Shown in pieces: positions 1 through 7,151 of a DNA stretch of 15,354 bases (the stretch's first letter is position 1; the number at the start of each line of letters is the position of its first letter). Origin of the DNA: Alphaproteobacteria bacterium (lineage in GTDB: Bacteria; Pseudomonadota; Alphaproteobacteria; Rhizobiales; Aestuariivirgaceae). The position numbers and the translations under genes were made by a program. The stretch covers positions 3,487-18,840 of the forward strand of contig JAGRLX010000148.1 of NCBI GenBank assembly GCA_020441605.1, read 5' to 3'. Below the pieces are notes generated by a model. The model ran no database searches. It worked only from the letters and a program-made list of their open reading frames with translations, and was not told the DNA's origin.

Positions 1-504
1 ATCATCCGCAACCACTATGTGGGCCGTACCTTCATCGAGCCGACCCAGACAATCCGCTCCCTCGGCGTGAAGCTCAAGCACAATGCCAACCGGGCGGTGG
101 TGCAGGGCAAGCGAGTGGTGCTGCTCGACGATTCGATCGTGCGTGGCACCACCTCGATCAAGATTGTGCGCATGATGTATGAGGCCGGCGCGAAGGAAGT
201 GCATATGCGCATTTCCTCGCCCCCCATCGCCCATCCGGATTTCTATGGCATCGACACGCCGGAGCAGAAATCGCTGCTCGCAGCGACCCACACGCTGGAG
301 CAGATGCGCGACTATATCGGCGTCACTTCCCTCGCCTTCCTGTCGGTCGACGGTATCTACCGGGCCACCGGCCTGCCCGGCCGCGACAAGAGCCGGCCGC
401 AGTTCACCGACCACTGCTTCACCGGCGACTATCCGACACCGCTGACCGATCTGACCGGAGAGCGCGGCAAGAAGCAGTTGTCGCTGCTGGCGGAGGCAGG
501 CTGA
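1..504 (+). CDS. purF: Amidophosphoribosyltransferase, C-terminal part (partial)
   Basis: This is the last 167 codons of PurF, which makes 5-phosphoribosylamine from PRPP and glutamine in the first committed step of purine synthesis. The frame is open from base 1, so the gene starts outside the window; the family is close to 490 residues, so about one third is present. The fragment opens with the YVGRTFIEP segment and carries the PRPP-binding signature VVLLDDSIVRGTT at fragment residues 39-51, followed by the typical SPPI..P.FYGID stretch. The glutamine amidotransferase domain with its N-terminal cysteine lies upstream and is not visible. The stop codon is followed after 3 bases by the next start, so the SDR gene is probably cotranscribed and translationally coupled. 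Identification is secure. Confidence 0.97.
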   Translation: MIRNHYVGRTFIEPTQTIRSLGVKLKHNANRAVVQGKRVVLLDDSIVRGTTSIKIVRMMYEAGAKEVHMRISSPPIAHPDFYGIDTPEQKSLLAATHTLEQMRDYIGVTSLAFLSVDGIYRATGLPGRDKSRPQFTDHCFTGDYPTPLTDLTGERGKKQLSLLAEAG

Positions 505-507
505 ACC

Positions 508-1239
508 ATGTCGGGACGACTTCAAGGCCGGCTCGCCGTCGTCACAGGCGCTTCTCGCGGACTGGGCCGGGCCGCCGCCGTGGCCCTTGCCAGTGAGGGC
601 GCACATATCGTTGCCCTCGCCCGTACCCAGGGCGGCCTCGAGGAATTGGACGACGAGATCAAGGCGGTGGGCGGCAGTGCCACCCTGGTGCCCGCCGACA
701 TCAAGGACTTCGACGCTCTCGACCGGCTGGGTGCTGCGATCTACGAACGCTGGAAGAAGCTGGACATCCTGGTCGGCAACGCCGGAATCCTCGGCAAGCT
801 GACCCCGCTCTCCCATGTCGATCCCAAGATGTGGGATGATGTGATGGCCGTGAATGTCACGGCCAATTATCGGCTGATCCGCTCGCTCGATCCCTTGCTC
901 AGGGCTTCTGATGCTGGCCGCGTCGTGCTGGTCACATCGGGTCTTGCACAGAAATGCTGGGCCTATTGGGGCCCCTATTCGATCTCCAAGGCCGCACTGG
1001 AGGCCATGGCCAAGACCTATGCCGCCGAAACCGCGACCACCTCGGTCAGGGTCAACTGTTTCAGCCCCGGCCCCACCCGCACCAAGATGCGGGCTACCGC
1101 CATGCCTGGCGAAGACCCCGAAACCCTCCCGACGCCGGAAGAGGTGGCCACCCAGATCGTACCCATGTGCGAAGCGGGCTTCACCGACAATGGGACCGTG
1201 TGGAAATACGCCGCCGACGGATTGTTCAGGCAATCCTGA
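508..1239 (+). CDS. SDR family NAD(P)-dependent oxidoreductase
   Basis: A 243-residue classical short-chain dehydrogenase/reductase with a Rossmann fold, cytosolic. The nucleotide-binding motif TGASRGLG is at residues 13-20, the structural NAG at 91-93, the catalytic Ser at 144, and the YxxxK pair at Tyr157 and Lys161 (YSISK). The segment SPGPTRTKM at 186-194 closes the active site as usual. The substrate cannot be read from the sequence; members of this broad family that follow purF in alphaproteobacteria are usually uncharacterised. The start is the ATG 3 bases after the purF stop, with GGAGG inside the end of purF as a plausible ribosome binding site. The C-terminus is short for a classical SDR but all catalytic elements are intact. 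Confidence 0.92.
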   Translation: MSGRLQGRLAVVTGASRGLGRAAAVALASEGAHIVALARTQGGLEELDDEIKAVGGSATLVPADIKDFDALDRLGAAIYERWKKLDILVGNAGILGKLTPLSHVDPKMWDDVMAVNVTANYRLIRSLDPLLRASDAGRVVLVTSGLAQKCWAYWGPYSISKAALEAMAKTYAAETATTSVRVNCFSPGPTRTKMRATAMPGEDPETLPTPEEVATQIVPMCEAGFTDNGTVWKYAADGLFRQS

Positions 1240-1269
1240 CCCCTGAGGAGTTCCCCCCGGAGGAGTTGC

Positions 1270-2037
1270 ATGACCGAACGTGATATCGTCTCTGCCTTTG
1301 CCGAAGCCCGCCGCAGCCAGACGCCGCTCTCGGCCCTGCCCGAACCGGAACCACCCGGCATCAATCGCGCCTTCAAGCTGCAATGCGCCGTCACCGCGGC
1401 CCTCGGCTGGGAGCAGATCGGCTGGAAGATCGGCTGCACCAGCCTACGTGCCCAGAAGGCGCTGAACGCGCCAGGCCCCTTCCCCGGCACCATGTTCTCC
1501 AACCGCCTGTACAGATCAGGCGACCACGTACCGACCATCGCCGCCAACAAGCGGGTGGTGGAGCCCGAAGTGGCCTTCACCATGGCTCGCAGCCTGCCGC
1601 CGCGCGGCGCGCCCTATACGGTGGACGAGGTTCTGGCCGCCGTGGCATCGGTCCATGCCGCCATCGAGATCGTCAATCCGCGAACGCCCAATGGCTTCGC
1701 CGATCCGGTTGGCTGGTTCGTGGTCGACGGCGGATTGAACGATTCGATGGTGCTTGGCCAAGCCTGCAAGCCATTGCCCCGCGAGGCCTACGCAACGCTG
1801 GCGGCCGGCGTGACCTGGAGCGGCAAGGCGATGGAAGGCGGCATCGGGGCCAATGCCCTGGGTGGCGGCGACATGGCGCTCACCTGGCTCGCCAATCACC
1901 TCAACGACAAGGACATGGGGTTGAAGGAAGGCGACATCATCTCGACCGGTGTCATCACCGAGTTCTTTTCCGCTGCCCTCGGCGACCGGCTCGAAGCGCA
2001 CTTCAAGCACCTGGGCCGTGTCACGATGTCGTTCTGA
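1270..2037 (+). CDS. 2-keto-4-pentenoate hydratase-like protein (MhpD / FAH superfamily)
   Basis: A 255-residue protein of the fumarylacetoacetate hydrolase superfamily, most like the hydratases that add water to 2-hydroxypenta-2,4-dienoate in meta-cleavage pathways of aromatic compounds. Visible landmarks are GWKIGCTS near residues 51-58, the metal-binding VEPEVAF stretch near 97-103 (Glu-x-Glu), IEIVNPR near 134-140, and a C-terminal GDIISTGV segment. No other aromatic catabolism gene is present, so the substrate is open; 2-oxo-hept-3-ene-dioate hydratase or an acylpyruvase-like role are alternatives. A strong ribosome binding site, GGAGGAGTT, lies just before the ATG; the same 8-mer GAGGAGTT also occurs 15 bases earlier. 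It lies 30 bases after the SDR gene, probably in one transcript. Its stop codon directly abuts the stop codon of the convergent der. Confidence 0.85.
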   Translation: MTERDIVSAFAEARRSQTPLSALPEPEPPGINRAFKLQCAVTAALGWEQIGWKIGCTSLRAQKALNAPGPFPGTMFSNRLYRSGDHVPTIAANKRVVEPEVAFTMARSLPPRGAPYTVDEVLAAVASVHAAIEIVNPRTPNGFADPVGWFVVDGGLNDSMVLGQACKPLPREAYATLAAGVTWSGKAMEGGIGANALGGGDMALTWLANHLNDKDMGLKEGDIISTGVITEFFSAALGDRLEAHFKHLGRVTMSF

Positions 2038-3378
2038 TCAGCGCCCCTTGTCGTATGGGTTCCTGCCACCGCGCAGGCTGAAGCGGATGGGAACACCCCA
2101 CAGATCGAAATCCTGCCGGAGCCCGTTCATCAGGTAGCGGGTATAGCTCGCCGGCAGCTTGGACAGTTGGTTGCCGAAGATCGCGAAGGTCGGGGGCCGG
2201 GCACTGACCTGGGTGGCATAGCGGATCTTGATGCGCCGGCCCGACGGCGCCGGCGGCGGATTTCTTTCAAGCGCGGCCTCCAGCCAACGATTGACCTGGG
2301 AGGTGGGCATGCGACGGTTCCATTTCTCCATCGCCCCCATCACCGCCTTGAGGAGCTTGTCGAGCCCACGCTCCTGCCGGGCTGAGATGGTCACGACCGG
2401 AACGCCGCGAATCTCGGGCAACACATCCTCGAGCTTGCTTTCGACTTCCTTCAGGGTCTTCTGCTTGTCTTCGACGATGTCCCACTTGCTGAGAGCCAGC
2501 ACCACGGCGCGGCCCTCCTGGGCGACCAGATTGCTGAGTGTCAGATCCTGGCTCTCGATCGGCATCGAGGCATCGATCAGCACCACCACGCACTCGGCAA
2601 ACCGGATGGCGCGCAGCGCATCGGCAACCGCCAGCTTCTCGATCTTGCCGGTGACCTTCGCCTTGCGCCGGATGCCGGCCGTATCCCACAGGCGGATCTC
2701 CTGGCCCTGCCAAGTGAAGTCGGTCGAGATCGCATCGCGGGTGATGCCGGCCTCAGGGCCGGTCAGCATGCGGTCCTCGCCGAGCAGCGCATTGACCAGA
2801 GTCGACTTGCCGGCATTGGGCTGACCGATGATCGCCAGCCGCAGTGGCCCATCGCCGTGATCCTCGCCTTCCTCCTCGGCTATTTGATCCGCATACGGAT
2901 GAAGTGCGTCATAGATCTGTTCAAGTCCTTCACCATGTTCGGCGCTGACCGCCAGTGGCTCGCCGAATCCCAGTTCGAAGGACTCCATCAGGCCGGCATC
3001 GGCAGCCCTGCCCTCGGACTTGTTGGCCACAAGGACGACGGGCTTGCCGCGCTTCCGGATGCGCTCGGCGAACTGCCGGTCCATCGGCGTGACGCCGGTG
3101 CGGGCGTCGATCACGAAGAGCACGACATCAGCATCGGCGATGGCCGTTTCGGCCTGGGCGCTCATTCGCGCCTCGAGGCTGTCCTTCCGGGCTTCGTCGA
3201 GGCCGGCTGTGTCGAAGACGCGGAACTTCAAATCGCCGATGCGGGCTTCCCCTTCGCGCCGGTCGCGGGTCACCCCCGGCTGGTCATCGACCAGCGCGAT
3301 CTTGCGGCCCACGAGACGGTTGAACAGCGTCGATTTCCCGACATTGGGACGCCCGAGGATGGCAACCGTCAGCGTCAT
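2038..3378 (-). CDS. der: Ribosome-associated GTPase Der (EngA)
   Basis: Der is the essential tandem-GTPase that assists maturation of the 50S subunit. The 446-residue product has two G domains and a C-terminal KH-like domain. Domain 1 has GRPNVGKS at residues 9-16, a DTAGL G3 box and an NKSE G4 box. Domain 2 has GQPNAGKS, DTAGIRRKAKV and a G4 box that reads SKWD, where Ser (AGC) replaces the usual Asn. The C-terminus ends RFSLRGGRNPYDKGR as in the family. I choose the ATG at 3378 because MTLTVAILGRPNVGKS matches the family start; an upstream in-frame ATG at 3417 would add 13 non-conserved residues. The ATG overlaps the stop of the upstream lipoprotein gene as ATGA, indicating translational coupling. 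No hairpin separates it from the convergent gene. Confidence 0.97.
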   Translation of the reverse strand: MTLTVAILGRPNVGKSTLFNRLVGRKIALVDDQPGVTRDRREGEARIGDLKFRVFDTAGLDEARKDSLEARMSAQAETAIADADVVLFVIDARTGVTPMDRQFAERIRKRGKPVVLVANKSEGRAADAGLMESFELGFGEPLAVSAEHGEGLEQIYDALHPYADQIAEEEGEDHGDGPLRLAIIGQPNAGKSTLVNALLGEDRMLTGPEAGITRDAISTDFTWQGQEIRLWDTAGIRRKAKVTGKIEKLAVADALRAIRFAECVVVLIDASMPIESQDLTLSNLVAQEGRAVVLALSKWDIVEDKQKTLKEVESKLEDVLPEIRGVPVVTISARQERGLDKLLKAVMGAMEKWNRRMPTSQVNRWLEAALERNPPPAPSGRRIKIRYATQVSARPPTFAIFGNQLSKLPASYTRYLMNGLRQDFDLWGVPIRFSLRGGRNPYDKGR

Positions 3379-3662
3379 TGCGGATCGCTGAAAACACCAT
3401 CCGAAGACGGCTGGCAAGCGGGATCATCCGCAGCACAGGGGCTGGACGGCGCCTGCTCGGGCTCGGCGCTTGTGTCAGATCCCTGAGTGACAGGGCCTTC
3501 GGCCTTGTCCGGGAATTGCGACCGTCCGGGGACCGCATCCTCGCGCTGGCCTGGCAGCACGGTATCGTCGACCTGCCCTGTAAACTTGTCGAAAGCGCCA
3601 CATCCGCTCAGGATGGCTCCCACCGCCGAAAGCAGCATGAGACGGCGCACGGCCCTGACCAT
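3375..3662 (-). CDS. Small lipoprotein in the bamB position
   Basis: A 95-residue predicted lipoprotein. It has a basic N-terminus, a hydrophobic stretch and a lipobox LSGC with Cys21 as the lipidation site. The mature part is acidic, Pro/Ser/Asp-rich and probably unstructured, with two further cysteines at 76 and 83. No fold is recognised. It begins directly after the stop of the TPR-like gene (no spacer) and overlaps der by 4 bases, so the three genes form one unit. In many alphaproteobacteria the outer-membrane assembly lipoprotein BamB, a beta-propeller of roughly 400-450 residues, sits in this position. The segment TVLPGQR at residues 34-40 recalls, from memory, the LPGxR region near the BamB N-terminus, but the propeller is absent. 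It may be a remnant, a replacement, or unrelated. Confidence 0.75.
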   Translation of the reverse strand: MVRAVRRLMLLSAVGAILSGCGAFDKFTGQVDDTVLPGQREDAVPGRSQFPDKAEGPVTQGSDTSAEPEQAPSSPCAADDPACQPSSDGVFSDPQ

Positions 3663-4322
3663 CTATTTGCCCACCAGTGGAACCAGGAGATCGCCGAAGG
3701 TCAAAGCCCGCTGGCGCACCCCTTGCGGCGTTTCGGCATCGGCCATGATGGCCTTCACCTGCGCATCGGCCGCCGCATAGTCCTGGGCTCGCCAGGCCGA
3801 AAGCAACAGGATTTCCCGCGCCATGTGGCGCCAGGGATTGTCGAGCGTGTCGAAATCCTTGACGCGGGCGGCAATGGCGTCGGGCTTGGCACTGTCCACC
3901 AACGCATAGGCCGCGCGAATCCGCGCCAGGTCACGCAAGGGCTGGGACGTCGAGGCGTTGGCGGCGACAGCATCATAGGCCGAGACCGCCTCGACGAGCT
4001 TGCCCTGCGCGGCCAGCAGCGCCGCCTCACGCATGCGCGCAAGCTGGCTGAACCCCGTATGATCGATGCTTGTGAACTGCTGGAGCGCTTCCGCCTTGTC
4101 GGCGTCGGTTCCAGCCGCCAACGCGACGGCCTTGAAAAAGGCATCACCCGCCGACTGCGACTGCTTCACCTGCCAGTATTGCCAGCCCTTGAATCCGGCT
4201 ACACCCACCACCACCAGAAGGCAGAGGGCAATGAACACGTTTCCGTATTGCTTCCATAATTTCTGGAACTGCTCTTGGCGGACTTCCTCGTCCACCTCTC
4301 GAAACAGCGATTCATCGCTCAA
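3663..4322 (-). CDS. Membrane-anchored TPR-like protein (YfgM/Tol-Pal-type TPR_21 family)
   Basis: A 219-residue protein beginning MSDESLFREVDEEVRQEQF, a typical alphaproteobacterial start for the YfgM-like family. A single membrane span lies at about residues 28-46, followed by an Ala-rich helical region consistent with TPR-like repeats on the periplasmic side. In E. coli YfgM works near the Sec translocon and periplasmic chaperones; that role is knowledge of the family, not shown here. I choose the TTG at 4322 as start: GGGGAG lies 9 bases upstream and the residues after it match the family, while the open frame reaching 4400 adds 26 residues without a good binding site. It leads the operon with the small lipoprotein and der. 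Confidence 0.85.
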   Translation of the reverse strand: MSDESLFREVDEEVRQEQFQKLWKQYGNVFIALCLLVVVGVAGFKGWQYWQVKQSQSAGDAFFKAVALAAGTDADKAEALQQFTSIDHTGFSQLARMREAALLAAQGKLVEAVSAYDAVAANASTSQPLRDLARIRAAYALVDSAKPDAIAARVKDFDTLDNPWRHMAREILLLSAWRAQDYAAADAQVKAIMADAETPQGVRQRALTFGDLLVPLVGK

Positions 4323-4476
4323 GGCCGATAACTCCCCACCGAAGGTCTTGAGCCTGGCAACCTCCAACCCGGACGGCCGCGGCGCCAATGCCCATGTCAA
4401 ACTGCTGCGCGAGATCTCGGCCAGACGGTCACCGACCAGTCCGCCCTACATTGCGCCTTTGGAGAGCCGGCGTAGA

Positions 4477-4641
4477 TCAGTGGCTTGGCCAAATCAAGGC
4501 ATTTCCATGCCGGGGCTTGCGCGAACTGTCCCGCCCGTAGACCGAACTGATCGCCCGCCAGCGCTCGCGATTGATGAGGATCAGGCCCACGGCCCCCACC
4601 ATGATCACACCGAACGCAAACCCAAGAAGCTCCATATGCAT
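4477..4641 (-). CDS. Small single-span membrane protein
   Basis: A predicted 54-residue protein beginning MHMELLGFAF, with one strongly hydrophobic segment at residues 4-23 followed by the basic stretch NRERWR and a hydrophilic tail; the basic stretch suggests an N-out, C-in topology. I choose the ATG at 4641 because GGGGGT lies 6 bases upstream; a TTG at 4671 in the same frame has no good binding site. It lies 56 bases behind the multicopper-oxidase-fold gene on the same strand and could be cotranscribed. No family is recognised. The clean hydrophobic segment and the binding site favour a real gene, but at this length chance is possible. Confidence 0.55.
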   Translation of the reverse strand: MHMELLGFAFGVIMVGAVGLILINRERWRAISSVYGRDSSRKPRHGNALIWPSH

Positions 4642-4697
4642 GCCAGCACCCCCGGTCAGAGTCTCCGGCAAGTAGGCACCCGAAAACTTAACAACCG

Positions 4698-6074
4698 CTA
4701 AAGCTGCGCATCCTGCACGACGAAGGCGCCGATCATTCCGCCATCACAGCGCTCGGCATGGAGGCTGTGGATGGCCCATGTGCCGGGGTTGTCGGCGACG
4801 AAGGCGAGCTTGCGGCTCTGCCCGGGACCAATCACCGCGGCATCGCTCACTGCCGGATCTTCACCCTCCCCCGCCGGGAGCTGCCAGGCATGGCCGTGAA
4901 TGTGCAGCGCCTGGGTAAATGCCGTGCGGTTTTCCACGGTCAGAACCACCGTCTCGCCGCGCGTGGCGGTGAACAAAGGCTCCGCGGCCGGTCCGGCAAC
5001 GCCATTGAGAGCCCAGCCCTTGCCATGCTCGAGCAAGGTGCGCAGATCCATGACCCGGCCGGCGAAGATCGCCGATTGAAGGCCGCCCTTGATGCCGCCT
5101 TCGATGACGAGGGCGACCGTGCGGGCGTCCGCCGTGAATTGCGGCCGCGGCACCGGATTGTCCGGCAGGGCGAAATTGTCGGCGATCGTTGCCACAACGG
5201 ACTGGCCACCACGATTGAGATAGGCAATCTCCACCACATCCTCGAACAGGTCGAGGGCAACGACGATGTCTCCGCTTTCCGGGCCGACGAGCAGATCCGC
5301 CCGCTGTCCCGGCGCCAGCAAAAGGGCCTTGCTGCCCAGCGGACGAGGCTTGACCGGCTGGCCGTCGCGCGCCAGGAGCAGAGGATCATGGCCCTTGAAC
5401 AGCACACCCATGCTGCGCACATTGGCAGCGTTCAGCAGCCGCAGCCTGGTGAAGACTCCCGCCAATAGCGGCATTTGCGGACGAAACCCGTTGTTGACCG
5501 TGAACCAGTTTCCAAGGCGGCCCTCGCCCACCATCGCTTCCACATCGCCAAAGCCATTGGTGATGGCGCCTGCGTCCGTCAATTTCCAGTCATCCATAAC
5601 CAGCGGAAGATCTGCGAGTTCGGGCATGGCCGAAGCCTCTGCCACGACCAGCATGGCATAAAGCCCCATGTCGCGAAGGCGCGAGACGTCCGATACCGGC
5701 CCGATCCAGAAGGTGCCGGCATCGGGCGGGGTGAACCGGCAATCGACAGCATGGTCGGCGCCGGGCGGCACGTTGATGGTCATCAGGTCGGACGGCCCGC
5801 GAACGCCGAAGAAATGGAGCCAGATCTCCGCATCGAGTTCATTCACGAAACGCAGGGCCAGCGGTTCGCCCTGGCGGGCTCGAACGACGGCCGGTGCCGG
5901 ACCATCGCCGAACAGGAAGCCTTCTGCGGCGCCGGCACCACCTTCCATGAGCCCGAGCTGCACCTTGCGGGCCCGCATCTCGATCACGCCCTCCTCGGCT
6001 TCGACGACCGAGAACTGACCGCACCAGGCCATGACCACGCCCGAAGCCAGAAACTCCCGCCTTGTCAGTGACAT
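4698..6074 (-). CDS. Tat-exported multicopper-oxidase-fold protein lacking most copper ligands (SufI/FtsP-like)
   Basis: A 458-residue protein with a twin-arginine signal (TRREFLAS at residues 4-11) and three cupredoxin-like regions, so it acts in the periplasm. The fold is that of multicopper oxidases, but the copper motifs are eroded. Where CueO has HWHG this protein has LHFFG (His87 kept, second His replaced by Phe). Where CueO has FHPH it has IGPV (both His lost). The third motif is QALHIHGH (type 1 His replaced by Gln388, His391 and His393 kept). The fourth reads IHSLHAERCDGGM: His436 and Met447 kept, but the type 1 Cys is Ser437 and two His are Leu438 and Arg442. Oxidase activity is therefore unlikely. 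E. coli SufI/FtsP, a Tat substrate of similar size that stabilises the divisome, also lacks copper sites. The ATG at 6074 has AGAGG 7 bases upstream; the open frame to 6194 is ignored. Confidence 0.85.
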   Translation of the reverse strand: MSLTRREFLASGVVMAWCGQFSVVEAEEGVIEMRARKVQLGLMEGGAGAAEGFLFGDGPAPAVVRARQGEPLALRFVNELDAEIWLHFFGVRGPSDLMTINVPPGADHAVDCRFTPPDAGTFWIGPVSDVSRLRDMGLYAMLVVAEASAMPELADLPLVMDDWKLTDAGAITNGFGDVEAMVGEGRLGNWFTVNNGFRPQMPLLAGVFTRLRLLNAANVRSMGVLFKGHDPLLLARDGQPVKPRPLGSKALLLAPGQRADLLVGPESGDIVVALDLFEDVVEIAYLNRGGQSVVATIADNFALPDNPVPRPQFTADARTVALVIEGGIKGGLQSAIFAGRVMDLRTLLEHGKGWALNGVAGPAAEPLFTATRGETVVLTVENRTAFTQALHIHGHAWQLPAGEGEDPAVSDAAVIGPGQSRKLAFVADNPGTWAIHSLHAERCDGGMIGAFVVQDAQL

Positions 6075-6096
6075 GGCCAAACCTCTTATGATTCGG

Positions 6097-6113
6097 CTTG
6101 AACTTAGGTCAAG
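6097..6113. promoter_or_regulatory. Candidate operator upstream of the multicopper-oxidase-fold gene
   Basis: An inverted repeat CTTGA-7-TCAAG lies 23 bases before the start codon. On the minus strand it overlaps a TTGACC box, followed 16 bases later by CATAAG, a plausible but weak sigma-70-like pair. Palindromes overlapping such a box are typical of MerR-type metal or redox regulators, but no such regulator gene is in the window and the arms are only 5 bases. If this pair is used, transcription would start very near the ATG and lose the AGAGG site, so the promoter could instead lie further upstream. Confidence 0.3.
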
Positions 6114-6205
6114 TCTGTGGCGGCAAGATGATGGCGAGGGCATGTACAGGTTGCCGAGCAGGAGTAGGGACCGGTACGGCCAAACACGCCGCACGGCCCC
6201 ACCGT

Positions 6206-7033
6206 TTACCGAATCTCGGACGCCGCCAATTCAATGCGCGATGCGGCCAGCAAAAGGAGTGAGGGATCGACGGCGATGGGCGCAGCACCTGACAGATCGG
6301 GCCAGGCGGCATCAAGCTTTGCCAACTCGGCCGCGATCTCGCCAAAGGCCTCCGCATGTTCCTTTCGCTCGTCTTCCGGCACGCCTGCAAGATAGGCCTT
6401 GGCCGTCTGCATGAAACCCCAGGCGTCCTGGTACTCGTGGGCCTCGACGACCTTCCCGTCCTTGACGCCGTCGCCATATTCATCGGCGGCGAAGCGCATG
6501 AGGCCGGCAATGGCTTCACCGGTCTCGGCCGAGGTCATCGGCGTCTTCCGGCAAGCCGCGATGGCGACCGCGAGGGCCTGCATCGCGGACTCGGTTTCGG
6601 CTGGCGCGGCGCTGGCCTCCACGGACCTAGCTATCGCGGCAAGCTCATCAGCAAGACCCGGGACGCCCAGTTCTTCAAAATGACCCTTGAGATCATCGTA
6701 GAGTTCGTCGCCCGGATGTTTCATGTGGGCAAGGGCCGCCTCCCTGTTGCCGGCCGCCGCCAGCGCCACGCCCACCCGCATATGACCTTCGAGCAATCCG
6801 AGATCGGTGAGGTAATCGACCCGGGAGGAGGTTTCCTCGCCAGACCCCGCCTCGCCACCCTCGCCGCCGGAGCCGGCCTCACCGCCTTCGCCGGCGTCCG
6901 CCACCAGGAGATAACCAGAGGCCTTGGAATGAACTCCCTTGGCTTCCTGGTCGACGCTGGCCGCACCCGCCGCGACCGCTCCCGACAGAGCCGCCACACC
7001 GAGGCCAGTCCAAAACTTCATGATCTTGGTCAT
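6206..7033 (-). CDS. Exported protein of unknown function with Gly-Glu repeats
   Basis: A 275-residue protein with an N-terminal signal sequence (MTKIMKFWTGLG..., hydrophobic core about residues 7-26, Ala-rich possible cleavage near 24-30). After a short linker come two copies of the 9-mer GEGGEAGSG at residues 48-56 and 57-65, then a long Ala/Glu/Leu-rich helical region. Near the start of the helical part are LGLLEGHMRVG (His84) and LAHMKHPGDELYDDL (His103, His106). I remember similar exported proteins with a GEGG linker and a helical domain in other alphaproteobacteria, all of unknown function. The ATG at 7033 is chosen because the signal sequence begins there, with AAGGGCG about 10 bases upstream; the open frame extends to 7111. 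It is divergent from the PKHD dioxygenase and lies upstream of the multicopper-oxidase-fold gene on the same strand. Confidence 0.8.
   Translation of the reverse strand: MTKIMKFWTGLGVAALSGAVAAGAASVDQEAKGVHSKASGYLLVADAGEGGEAGSGGEGGEAGSGEETSSRVDYLTDLGLLEGHMRVGVALAAAGNREAALAHMKHPGDELYDDLKGHFEELGVPGLADELAAIARSVEASAAPAETESAMQALAVAIAACRKTPMTSAETGEAIAGLMRFAADEYGDGVKDGKVVEAHEYQDAWGFMQTAKAYLAGVPEDERKEHAEAFGEIAAELAKLDAAWPDLSGAAPIAVDPSLLLLAASRIELAASEIR
6839..6892 (-). repeat. Two tandem 27-base units coding GEGGEAGSG
   Basis: Two adjacent 27-base units inside the exported-protein gene encode the identical nonapeptide GEGGEAGSG, while the DNA copies differ at several synonymous positions. Identical protein with diverged DNA suggests selection on the flexible acidic linker rather than a very recent duplication. 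Confidence 0.7.
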
Positions 7034-7066
7034 GTTCGGATATCGCCCTTGGCTGTTGTGTTGAAC

Positions 7067-7095
7067 GACATAGCATGCGATGAAACCCCGAACAA
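7067..7095 (-). promoter_or_regulatory. Candidate sigma-70-like promoter for the Gly-Glu repeat protein
   Basis: In the 118-base divergent gap, the minus strand reads TTGTTC (7090-7095), 17 bases, then TATGTC (7067-7072). This would give a leader of roughly 25-30 bases containing the AAGGGCG binding site. I found no convincing Fur, Irr or RirA box here, so iron regulation, expected for a PiuC-type gene, is not shown by the sequence. Confidence 0.3.
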
Positions 7096-7151
7096 TAGCC
7101 GACCAAAACAATCGGATTTAAGAGACCCCCACGAATGGGCCAGGAGTTGCC

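Noticed and set aside
19..504. A 161-residue gene starting at base 19
   Set aside because: The frame is open to base 1 and the residues before it match PurF; it is the truncated end of a longer gene.
1017..1583. A 188-codon minus-strand open frame opposite the SDR and hydratase genes
   Set aside because: No binding site or motif, and both opposing genes are complete.
3378..4259. A 293-codon plus-strand open frame opposite the lipoprotein and TPR-like genes
   Set aside because: Antisense shadow of a well-supported minus-strand operon with zero spacing and overlapping starts.
4378..4400. TTGACA on the minus strand upstream of the TPR-like gene as a promoter
   Set aside because: No acceptable -10 box at 15-19 bases; the sequence there is GCCGTC.
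4410..4419. The 10-base palindrome CGAGATCTCG in the gap before the TPR-like gene
   Set aside because: Short, with no promoter or T tract beside it; expected by chance.
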